Below are positions 37,016 to 47,226 of a stretch of 64,000 bases of DNA, in pieces. The notes under the pieces were generated by a model that was not told the DNA's origin, ran no database searches, and saw only the letters and a program-made list of their open reading frames with translations. The DNA lies in the NCBI GenBank assembly GCA_907163375.1, contig CAJQUW010004469.1, positions 434,001 through 498,000 on the forward strand, in the 5' to 3' direction. Source of the stretch: Prostheceraeus crozeri. Taxonomy: Eukaryota > Platyhelminthes > Polycladida > Euryleptidae. The position numbers were made by a program, and so were the translations under genes. Within the stretch, counting starts at the first letter, position 1, and every line of letters starts with the position of its first letter.

Positions 37016-38013
37016 TTATTACCATTTTCTCATAAATGCTAATCAATTTCTACCCATTCCAAACAGTTACATACAGTACTGATGGACAGCATATAAGCAG
37101 AAATGATGATGATAATATGAAGGAAAAAATTGCAGTATAAGCGTAACTTGAGGTACAAATGAAAATTTCGCTCATCCTCCTACATACACGTATATGCAAG
37201 AATATGCTTAATAAATCAATATAATCTTGATATAACTAAGAATCCATGCAACACATTTCTTTGTCTTCTCTCATTTTCATTCAGAAAAAAATATTTTGCG
37301 CGTATTTTTACAAACGATATACTCTAGCTTTCTGATGATGATTTACAGTATTTCGCAAAACATCTGTTAAGACAACTGAATTTGACAGGATGCATTGAAT
37401 GTCACTGAAAATATTCCTGATTAGAAAACGAATAACTTCTGCCGTCAACCATTAACTCTGCCGATAATAAAGAATGAGATTGAAAAGAATCAGACTGAAC
37501 CTTCCGTTTCTAGAATCATTAAATCTTTGGTACAATGCATCTAATTCACTTACCTATGGAGGTTTTAGAGTACACGTCACAGCTTGAAAGAAGGGTTCTA
37601 ACTCCGTCCTTTAATAGCATGCTTTCTATTCTACTCATGTTTATGAAATTTTCATTTTTGAACGTTTTTGGAAGAGCGAATATTCTTTTAGCCTTACGTA
37701 TTCAATGATTGCTAAATTACCTTTCTGAGAAAGTAGGTATCACTCATCTTTCATGTTAGTGATGTGAATATACATGTACAAGATGCAAATACATGTCACC
37801 AATTCTCATATCGCGACTGTCCTGACCACCGGTTTTGACAAAACTATTGAGAAGCTTTCATGCCATAACTTTTTGTGAATGTAGATTGCTGAGGAGACAT
37901 TTCCGTCTAAGATAGGATAGAAACTAAGGATAAAAAGAGACTTGGAAAATTATGCTAACGCACTGTCCATGTATTTGTGAATATATTATTTTTTGATGGA
38001 CTCCTTGGTTTCG

Positions 38014-38213
38014 GTGGTCTCCGTGAGACAGTGGTTAAGTGCTTGGCCTATTCTTTGGTCCAGAGCTCGAGCCGCGAAGATATCATTGGAAGTCGGTAGA
38101 AGAGGTATTCGAACTAAAAGCATCACAACACTCTATCTATAGTCTTAGTATGGTGGCAACGTCAAGCCCTCAGTGGAGGAGTGGTGACGTTAGAACATTT
38201 ATTGCATTAATTG
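38014..38213 (+). repeat. SINE family S2, copy 1 (tRNA-derived)
   Basis: The head has ggtctccgtgagacagtggt and aagtgcttggcc (A-box region), then ggtccagagctcgagcc (B-box region). The tail includes ggaagtcggtag and a gtggtgacgtta block. The same order occurs on the - strand at 51925-52128. Confidence 0.75.
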
Positions 38214-41200
38214 CTTTGCTATACATATAGTTTTTAATTCGCCACTTACTTTAAGCCTTATCATTATTCTTATATGTCATTCATTATTGTTTTTATTTCA
38301 GTTTTTAAGCCGCCACCTACGACTAACATTGCATAATTTGGCGTTTGCACGGTTCCTAATTGAACTAATTACTGGCTCTTACAGAGGTCAAAAACAAAGA
38401 AGTTAAATCAAATAAGGAGTACCTTGTAATATAGTGTTGATTCATTGATATATAACTGTGAAGAAGGAATGATCAAAATTTTATTTTGTGGCTGAAATTT
38501 TTATTCGTACTGCAAACTATGTGTCTACTGGTTTAAATTTTCAATTTTGAATTGATTTCTTACAATTCAATAGAGCTTACATGCATTTGAAAGTTGTCGT
38601 TGTTTCTTTATACATTCCTACATTTCGTTTGCACGCAGTTAGTTGGCAATTTGTTTTCTAAATGTTTCAGTTCAGAAAGAAACAAATTCGCTAAAATCTT
38701 GAAATGAACTTTCCTAAAGACTTTTAACTTTTCCAGTGATTGAGAATAGATAGACACTCTGACCGAAATTGATCACATTTTCCCAATTCATCAGATCTTC
38801 AGCCACGAAACGTTTTTGTCATTATTTTTGTTGGGGTTTGTCTTCATTTTCTTTTGCTAAGTTGGCTTCCTGGACTTTAGTCGATGGACAAATGACAAAT
38901 CAATTTTATTTACCCTTCCGTTCATGTTCACCGTTATACTACAGATAGGCCAATTTGTAGAAGTAGTATGTTTCTTTGTCTTTTATACTCAATATTAGCA
39001 AAAATAAGTTTTCATCGAACGCATGCTGCAATCGCATTCATAACTTGTTATTCATTTAGTGTCTTATGATGCTTAATAGCAGCTAGACGTTTTCATTGCA
39101 AGAGTAATTCTCACTCAAAAAACTAAATATCATGAATTAAAACTTGTAATGCACTTATCACTCTTCATTATGTTTAAGTCATCTCGAATTAGAATTTGTG
39201 AGGTATTTTTATTGATATGTAGACATTTGACGTGCCTAACATGCTGGAATATCTATAGACATATAAAGCTCAATATACTTGAATACACTGATTTCAAAGT
39301 CAAATAACTGCACAGTTTGCCACGGACCAACGTTTGCCATGTCTCAACCTTTAAATGCATAGAATCTTTATATAGGCTACTATATACAGCCTAATGTGGG
39401 TTAAAGTAACACATGAGCTCTGCACACTGTTATTATTCAGTCTTTAGAAAAGATAGTTCAAAGCATTGAAACTGCGTGTTTTTTGCCAATTTCTTGCGGC
39501 ATTATTAGGTTTGCAAAATTTGGATGAGTTTTTTCTCCCACTTCTCAGCTTCTGTTGCAGTAAATAAGCAACAACATTAGAAGTGATTTCATAGAATAGC
39601 TTCTATAGATCTGATAAAGAAGCTGAAACTGAACGAAACATTTTTACAAAAGTTTAATTAAAAAATAGACACTGTTCAATCAACTATCGAAAAAATTCTT
39701 TGCAGGTAGGAGATTTTGAAATTTCCTTTAAAACATTCAATAATTTGCTACCGCTTCTGATCCACGTGTACGTAGAAACAAATTTAGCGTGAACATAGTG
39801 CAAACAAGTTATTTTTTAACTTATCTATTAAAGGCTTTTACACTGGATTTGAATCCCTAAAATCCCATCCATCATTAACCGGTAAATACTACCATTTACT
39901 GGAATCTATTCTGAATTTCAAAATGCGGGTGAAGAAAAGGCTCCTGTGTTGGTGATTGAATTCTAGATGCTTAATCAAGTTTATAAGATCGCAATAAATT
40001 TATTGTACAAATACCTATTGGAAACATTTTGAATTTTATTTCAAACTTTGAATGCTTCACAAAAAAGTTGGGAAATGCTACTATTGTGCCCAACATTATC
40101 AGCGCTAGACTGGCATGTTTTTCATGTTAAAATGTTTTTTAAATATTTTTACATTAGTGCTTTATGCAGTTCTGTCATATGCACAAGCGATCTTAAACCA
40201 TTTGACGTTATTCATTATCTTTCATCAATGATGTGATCTGTATTGTACATTGACATCCTTAGAAGCTAGTAACGATGCAAATTTTCTCAACACGTGTTTG
40301 GCACGAGCACGAGCTATAAAGCTTCGAGATGTTGTCACCGATAATGGCAGTACGTTTCTACGTGCTACCTCAGAAGTAGAGTATTAGATCATCGTTGTTG
40401 TCTATATCTGCATGCAAATTGTCGAAAAAGATTTTGTTAAGTGTTTGTCAGTCATTCGGTCAATTATGTTGACCGAAGAAATGGACATGTAAATACCACT
40501 CGATGAATGTAATCTGAGTGTCTACTTTGGCGTTGCGTCATTTTTCATTCTGTAAGATTACAAATGAAATCGAAGCTGTTGATAAGCGAGGATAACATGA
40601 ACATAATAATATGGTGGGTTTTCACATGACATTTTCATGTCAGTCTTGCGTCTGTCAAGTCATTTTCAATTCATCATAATTAATGATAATAAGCACGTAA
40701 AAATTCCCTATCGTTCTCGAGACCTGTCAAATTAATTTCGAAAATTGAGGGCCTTGTTTGTTGATTGCAATTAATTGGATTCTAAAATTTGCTTGTCATA
40801 TTTCTAAATCATTAGTACAGTATATTACTTACACTGAGACTACGGTGGTTGTCAAAGTTTACCCGCATTCGTGACCGTGGTAAACGTAGTGGATGCTGCT
40901 ATTCCCCAATGATGAGATGCACTGTGTAAAACACTGAATGGGCTTTGGAGATAGAACAAGGAAAGTTGAGTCAATTTTGAGTTGGCAGCAAAATCCACAT
41001 TTTTCTTTTTCTTTTCAATTTACTTTAGGAATAATTAAAGTAAAAATCGTAAGATAGGACATTGTTATTAAAATGTTGCGGATAAGAGAGAACATGACAG
41101 CAGAATCTGACCTACAGGCTTAACAAGTGTCCATTGAATCATTTTCACATGAGATAGTTCAAGAGCTTGAATTTGTATTCCAATAACTGTAGACATGTGC

Positions 41201-41707
41201 TTTCTGACTCTTTTATTTGACTTGTTTTAGATTTTGCACTTTCAAAATGCAATAATTTCAAAATTATTCAATCAGATTCAATTAACTGAGATCTTTTTTT
41301 AATTTCTAGGCTGATGCAAGCATAGAAACTATAATGTTGCCTTTAATCAGCATCACTCTGTATTTATTCTTGCTCAACAGCACATTTTTGATAAGTGATT
41401 TTCATTTTCTTAATTTAGGTAGTAACTCATCATTCACTAAAAGTTTCGATTTACATGTAGGTGTCAGCTAAATGAAGGATGTGTTGAATTAAGTGATGTA
41501 CAAACTTTTAATGTATTGTCCAATGTACAGGGGGCGAAAACATAATCCATTGCAGTAGATATTTTATAAAAATGGTAGTAGGTCATAAATGGTAAAATCA
41601 ATCACTTTGAAATGCATTTTGAATTGCATAATTAAAAAATGTTGTAGAATCGAAGCAATTAGCAATAATTTAATTGACCAGACGACGGGAGATCATAATG
41701 ATTTTAA
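38214..41707. other. Intronic AT-rich DNA, nothing recognised
   Basis: No element ends, long frames or repeats stand out between the S2 SINE and the 41.7-kb hairpin. Confidence 0.5.
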
Positions 41708-41944
41708 GTAGCAAAAATTCCCCCAATTAGTTCAAGGTCGTCGAAGGAATAATCATTTAAACAGAAATCGTAAGATAGATCTTCGACGTCCAGCGCCTCT
41801 GTTGGTCGATCTTACAACAGACCACCACTAGATCTCTTGCAAGATCGACCAACGAAGGTGCTGGACGTCGAAGATCTATCTTACGATTTTTGCTTAAATT
41901 ATTCCATCGACGACCTTGAACTAATTGGGGGATGTTTTTGCTAC
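41708..41944. repeat. Long hairpin (foldback) with about 105-bp arms and a 27-nt loop
   Basis: Left arm 41708-41813 and right arm 41841-41944 are inverted copies, from gtagcaaaaa outside to ggtcgatctt at the loop, with only scattered mismatches and short gaps. It lies in the large Kirrel-like intron, so it would be transcribed with that gene. It encodes no protein and shows no clear target duplication. Confidence 0.9.
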
Positions 41945-42511
41945 TTTTTTGCTGAAAAGTTGTAACTTCAAATCAGAATTTTTGTATTTTACTGCATTTA
42001 AATGAATTTTACAAAACCAAAAGTCTTCCCCTGTAGGCTTATACTCTCTGTAGAACCAGCAGAAAAAAATAGTAGCCTAAGCATGAATATACATAAAGTC
42101 GCAAAATTCTTTATTTTGGAATGTACTGTATATTACCGAAGACATGCACTGTCCATAAAATATCAAGACCTTTTTTGGTCTTTTTCCTCGCGTTAAAATT
42201 TGAGACATTTCTCGCTCGAGTTTTGTCACGAAGTGTTGACAGGTATTAGATAATGACCGATCATTTCGTCCGTTTTATTCAATTTCCAAAATCATTGAAT
42301 TCTATGAGTCGTGTCCTAAGTGTTAAGATTCACACATCATTTTAGTTTTTGCTGACCTGTAGTCCATGAACATTTTGTGGGATCTAAATGAATTTGCAAC
42401 GAAATATAAGATGGCATCCTGGTCTTTCTAGTGATTACAAGATATCATATTTTCATTCACTGATTCACATAATTCTGTGGCGTTGTTTTATATTTCGATG
42501 TAATTGCTTTG

Positions 42512-43110
42512 GGTACTTCTGGGCTATCTCCCCCCAGGTTTTCAAATTTGTCTAAAATCTGCAAATATTAATCAATCGTCACTAAACTTCTGATACACGC
42601 ACTTAGGCATATTTTCTACCTATATGCAAAATTTTATGTAGATCGGACAATTAATTTATGCATTAGATACAATAGCGTAAATTGTAGCGAAGTCTGCATC
42701 TTGATCTGACTTCGTCTGTTCGACGCATCATTGCTACTCGTGTGTGCATTGTTCTCTCTCCCTCTTCGTCTCATCCACTGCCATTTGTAATTTTTCCACG
42801 ACCACTACCTTGTCACACCTTTATTAAGCCATGCGTATTAATATAAGGGATGTGGCCTGGTCATCATCGCTTGACGAGTTGTCGGGAAATGACTTTGTTG
42901 ACCTCAAGTGCTTTCTGCCGACAAGTCAGATCAAGTTGCCGGCATCGCTGCACTTCAAGTTATCGCTCCCAATTCAAAAAGTGCTTCGATTTGCCTGTGG
43001 CTATAGAACATCCTCACTTACGTGTGCTTAAAGTTTTGTGTCGATTGATTCATTTTTGCAGATTTTAGACAAATTGGAAAACGTGGGGGGGGAGATAACC
43101 CATAAGTACC
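42512..43110. mobile_element. 599-bp inverted-repeat DNA element with an exact 8-bp target duplication
   Basis: The ends are GGTACTTCTGGG and its near reverse complement CCCATAAGTACC. Inverted similarity runs more than 100 bp inward, including the shared block ttgtctaaaatctgcaaa. TTGCTTTG stands immediately outside both ends (42504-42511 and 43111-43118). Eight-base duplications with GG ends fit the Merlin or hAT superfamilies, with Merlin favoured by the GG. A 66-codon open frame at 42831-43031 matches nothing I recognise. Confidence 0.85.
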
Positions 43111-44195
43111 TTGCTTTGATGTTGATAAAATTTTGAAAACCTTTAGCAAAATCCTGACAATTGTATGAAAAATTTGACTTTTTAGAGAGAACCTGAAACT
43201 TATCATATAAAGAAATATGCTCACTCGCTTGATAATTGTGATGAAAGTGCATTGCGTGCTTCAAGCAACACGTTCATGTGTCAAATATGAAAAGAGAATT
43301 CCCTCCAAATTTAGTAGATTTCAATTGATGTGCTCTGAATACTTTTGATATTACTCTAGAAAGAGTCACAGCTATTTGTATTCGTTTTTGCAGTATTCAT
43401 CTTTTTGCGCTTGCAAAACGGCATGATCGAAAATTGTGCACGGAAACATGCAAAGATAGCCATGATATGTAAAAAAGCTCTATGCGCGCACAGTTGAAGA
43501 GCAGAAGAATTTTTAAAAAATGACTCACAGTTAATATACATCGTCGGACATCCGCCTGTTCTCCGGGATACTAGATGTCCTTATCTCATGATGAGTAACT
43601 TAAGTTTACTCCAGACATGGAGTTTGTTGACATTAAATTGCACAGGTGAAGCAAGATAGAAGACTATCTCAGATATAGTAAATTGATCTTGTTTATCTCT
43701 TAATGCCATCTATCAACCAAAGATGCTTCTAAAAGTAATTAAAATATGTGAAGAAGTCGATCGATGCATTTTGATAATGTGCAATTTCTTTCAGTTCTGC
43801 CAAACCGTCGGGAGTACTAGAGACGGTTCCCCGAAAATTAGCACCGATTCTGGCACCGGTGCCGAATTGCCGTATACCAGAATTAAGTTTCAAAACCAAA
43901 GTCTAGACATAAAAACAGAATAGGCGTTTTCTTGTGAGTGATTACTCAGAAGCTGTTAGTACCCCAACTCGACTGTCAAAGATGTATATCTTCAGACTGC
44001 AACAGGCTTATAGGTTTTATAGGCTTACATGTTTTTGTCGCCTCGTTGTCAAAAGCAAAGGAGAATTATGTGCAGCTTTTAAATTTCAGTACCTGTATTC
44101 CTTCATACAGTTCTAAGGTTGATGTGATGAGAGACAAGTCGCATTACATTCCGCTTTCTGCTGAAGTCTAGTTTTCTCTCCATCAATTTCCACAG

Positions 44196-44419
44196 AAATA
44201 AATGAACCCTGTTAATGCTCGGAAGCAGATTAGTCACTGAGCCATTCTTCCATGTGGCCGAGTTGTCATTTATCCATTGTCATTCTTTTCGTGCTGAGTG
44301 TTTAGCAAGAATGCAGAGCGTGTCTATTCTTAAAAGTCTTAGGTTTGATCCGACTAAGGTTTGAACCAAGGTCTCCCCCGCACGCAGAGCGAACACTCTA
44401 CCACAAGGCCACAGCGCCG
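44196..44419 (-). repeat. SINE family S1, copy 2
   Basis: On the - strand it carries the full order: gctgtggccttgtggtagag (A box), ggttcaaaccttag (B box), ctcagcacgaaaagaatg, aactcggccacatggaagaa and ggctcagtgac. It is the most complete partner of copy 1. Confidence 0.85.
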
Positions 44420-44556
44420 GTTGCTTTCAATAAAAATTGACCTCGGTTGAATGTAGACGGCGTTTCTCAACAGCTTGTCATTTCTGACAAAGATGAAATC
44501 ATTGGACTAGGAGATCGATCGTTGAGCACGCTTGTGTTCTCAAAAAGGCTTCATCT

Positions 44557-44960
44557 GAGTGACAAGTGTATACTTGGAATATGAAACCATAATTTGCAAG
44601 TCCTTTTCTGACAATTTTTTGAGATTCCTGTTGATATGTTTGTTCATTACAAATTTTAAAAGCAATCATTTCATTTGATGCAAATTTTATAACTAATAAT
44701 GCATTCTCTTCAATAAGGAAATTTCAATAAGATTGATTGAAAAGAAATTATCCCTGAATTATTAGTTCATTTGAATTTGTATTTAAAGCTGTGAGTGACA
44801 AGAAATCTTCATTTCAGCTGTGACTAGCCGCTCTATCAATAATTACGCACTTAGTAACTGGGCATATCAGTCAGGGTACACAGCAACTTCTCACGTAATC
44901 TGATACATCACATCCTTCCTTTGAAGCATCGGTTCCGGAACCGGTTCTTATGCTTCCAAT
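44557..44960 (+). repeat. Dispersed repeat R, copy 1 (interrupted)
   Basis: It shares with 51541-51866 the ordered blocks gacaagtg..tatgaaac, ttcctgtt.atatg.gtgttcatta, acgca.t.agtaactggg and ctgatacatcacatccttcc, then a stretch rich in ggttccggaaccggttc. It is interrupted by the foldback arm at 44709-44820. Confidence 0.6.
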
Positions 44961-45115
44961 AGATTTTCAACATAAGCCTTCGTTCTTCTTAGCGACTGCT
45001 GAAATGAAGATTTTTTTGTTACTCACAGCTTCAAATACAAATTCAAATGAACAATATTCAGCGATAATTTCTTTTCAATAAATCTCATTAAAATTTCCAA
45101 TGCTTATTAAAATGA
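44709..45115. repeat. Inverted repeat with about 115-bp arms around a 180-bp core
   Basis: The left arm (about 44709-44820; aaatttcaat, ttgaaaagaaattatc, ttcatttgaatttgtattt, gctgtgagt) and right arm (about 45000-45115; actcacagc, aaatacaaattcaaatgaa, gataatttcttttcaat) are inverted copies. The core 44821-44999 belongs to a dispersed repeat with another copy at 51541-51866. That other copy lacks the left arm, so the arm arrived or was duplicated later. Confidence 0.75.
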
Positions 45116-45384
45116 ATTATTTTCAGTGCTTAATAGAATAAACATCATGGCTACTATATAACCAGCACGTCTTAATAAAATTGATAGTCTGGTGACTTTT
45201 GTCCTACTGTAGATACTTACTTTTGATTAGCAGCTAGCTCAATTCACAAAAACAACATGTACAGGTCCATAGTCAGATAAAATAAAATGAAGCATCAGCT
45301 AGAAATTCAATTCAATATATTGCACAAAATGAAATTTTCAATGACACATTCATGACCCGATGTAGGCTAAATTGAATATTAAAA

Positions 45385-45665
45385 TATTGAGTTGCATCCT
45401 CAGCTAAAAAGCGGGAGCGATCAGCCCTGAAATCTCAGGCCTACGAGTATTCCCATTTTCAACTCAGGATGAAACTGATATGGATTATTCTATTTGCATT
45501 GTGTTTGCAAAAATTATTATTAAATAATTTCAAGTGCACTAACACAGATGGCGACTATGGTGACGACAGTAGGCCCTAGTGTGTTAAAAGTGGTATTTAA
45601 TGAATACTCGCCGAAATTTCGTTTAACTTGCGAATTGTGCATCTCAAAATCCCCCGGGCAAGATC
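45385..45665 (+). repeat. Dispersed repeat B, copy 2
   Basis: It shares the start block ttgagttgcatcctcag and the end block tttaatgaatactcgccg with copy 1. The start block also recurs inverted at about 45455-45478 (ttttcaactcaggatgaaa), so the first 95 bp can fold back. Confidence 0.6.
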
Positions 45666-45809
45666 CAACCTTATTCAAGAAAATCCCTGAGAGTAATGAA
45701 CACTTAGACTTAAATGGATAACGATAGTTTAGAACGACACATGAGAGAAATATCAGCTGCTAAAATATATGCAGTTTTATTGCTTTAATAGTACATCTAA
45801 AAACACACG

Positions 45810-45811
<2 letters not shown>

Positions 45812-45851
<40 letters not shown>
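45812..45851. repeat. (AG)n microsatellite at the LINE 3' end
   Basis: A run of about 20 AG units sits exactly at the 3' end of the LINE on the opposite strand, where it reads (CT)n. It may be the LINE's own microsatellite-like tail or a target site that later expanded. Confidence 0.85.
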
Positions 45852-45854
<3 letters not shown>

Positions 45855-47220
45855 TGTATATTTGAACCGAATGAGAATCAAAAAATTACAACATGAACAG
45901 TTACAAAAATCAAATTACAAGTGAATCTTGCAGGTACACAAAATAAACACCAAAGAAAATGCAGAAAGTTATCACGGTCGAAAGTGTCCATTCAAATGTA
46001 GCAGATACGAAATTGGAAAGCAATTCTGTCTACGAGTAGTTTTACAGAAAGGTACATTAATGCGTCTCAAGCTAGTTGGTGGTATAAGCACATTTAGTGG
46101 ATGCGTTGGACTCACAGAACTCTTATACAATGTCTCAAATGATTGTAGTCTTTTGATAGAAAATGATTCAAAGTTGTTAGAGCATGCACAATCTTTTCTA
46201 CAAATAGTTCTCTTGCATCGTCTGAATATACGTTTCATCATCACCTTTACATCACTGCTAAGTACACCAAACAAAGGAGCTGAATACAACATAAGCTTTT
46301 CTATAACATTGTAAAACACGGTCCATAAATCATCATGACACAAAGTAAACTTGAGTGATTTCAATAAATTTATACGCTGAGAACATTTCGACTCCACTTC
46401 ACGAAAATGTCTGGACCAGCTTAAATTATCGTCCCATACAACACCTAACACTTTTGCTTCATCAACAATAAATTTGGATAAGTCAAGAAAAGCGTCATTA
46501 CATGCATAATTTTTCTTTTTAAAATGAACAATCTTGGTCTTGCTCTTATTCAACATAAGATCATTCTCAGAGCACCACTTCTCCAAACAGAGAAATTCGT
46601 CGAAAACGCGATCTGTTATATTATAATCGTTTTTAGTCAAAGGTACAATCAAATTTACATCATCAGCATATTGTACAATCTTTGTCGTTTCATTGGCGGT
46701 AGCTATGTCAAAACAGTATAGGACAAACAAAAATGGTCCCAGAAGGGATCCTTGAGGACAACCACTGGACACACACCGGCTACTGCTAAAACATTCACGA
46801 AGACGAACACTTTGGTACCTATCCTGAAGATAGGAGATAGTCCAACAAATGAAACCTGAGGGAAAGCCAAGAGCCTGCAACTTGGCAACCAAAATGTCAT
46901 GACGAACCCTGTCGAAAGCACATGAAAAATCGAAAGCTATTAACATGACAGATGTGACATTGTCAGAATCAAGCATCTCAGTAACATAATTATGAATCGT
47001 AATCAAGGCTGATGTACAATCGGATTGAGGCTTGTAGGCAAACTGAAAGTCAGGAATACAGCTAGTTATTTTAGAATACATACATGACAACACATGTCTC
47101 TCCAAAAGCTTGCATGGCACACTTGATATTGTAATGGGCCTCAAATTTTCAACAGAAACTTTAGATTTCTTCGGCACAGGAACTACAACACAAGATTTGA
47201 AAGCTGCTGGAACAATAACC
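45817..47220 (-). mobile_element. 5'-truncated LINE of the CR1/L2/Jockey group
   Basis: On the - strand the copy starts inside the reverse-transcriptase domain (VIVPAAFKSCVVVPVPKK) at 47220, runs through the RT and C-terminal region, and ends after a short 3' part in a (CT)n run. It is flanked by TATGAG at 45811-45816 and 47221-47226, a likely 6-bp target duplication that supports both junctions. Loss of the 5' end is normal for LINE insertion by target-primed reverse transcription. The endonuclease and ORF1 are absent. Confidence 0.85.
45972..47219 (-). CDS. LINE reverse transcriptase, 5' truncated but open throughout
   Basis: The frame stays open from the 5' junction to a stop at 45972 (first internal Met at 47177). 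Visible RT motifs are the NLRPITISSVPCKLLE block, motif A with FDFSCAFDRVRHDIL, motif B with SSGCPQGSLLGP, and motif C with QYADDVNLIV, which holds the catalytic Asp pair. WCSENDLMLNKSKTKIV and VLGVVWDDNLSW follow, and then the C-terminal region usual for CR1/L2/Jockey-type LINEs. The absence of stops over more than 400 codons suggests a recent insertion. The N-terminal part of the RT and the endonuclease are missing, so the copy cannot move on its own. Confidence 0.88.
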   Translation of the reverse strand, partial: VIVPAAFKSCVVVPVPKKSKVSVENLRPITISSVPCKLLERHVLSCMYSKITSCIPDFQFAYKPQSDCTSALITIHNYVTEMLDSDNVTSVMLIAFDFSCAFDRVRHDILVAKLQALGFPSGFICWTISYLQDRYQSVRLRECFSSSRCVSSGCPQGSLLGPFLFVLYCFDIATANETTKIVQYADDVNLIVPLTKNDYNITDRVFDEFLCLEKWCSENDLMLNKSKTKIVHFKKKNYACNDAFLDLSKFIVDEAKVLGVVWDDNLSWSRHFREVESKCSQRINLLKSLKFTLCHDDLWTVFYNVIEKLMLYSAPLFGVLSSDVKVMMKRIFRRCKRTICRKDCACSNNFESFSIKRLQSFETLYKSSVSPTHPLNVLIPPTSLRRINVPFCKTTRRQNCFPISYLLHLNGHFRP

Positions 47221-47226
47221 TATGAG

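Noticed and set aside
42831-43031. 66-codon frame as a host exon
   Set aside because: It lies wholly inside the 599-bp inverted-repeat element and shows no known motif.
45928-46314. 128-codon open frame on +
   Set aside because: It lies antisense to the LINE reverse transcriptase, which explains its openness.
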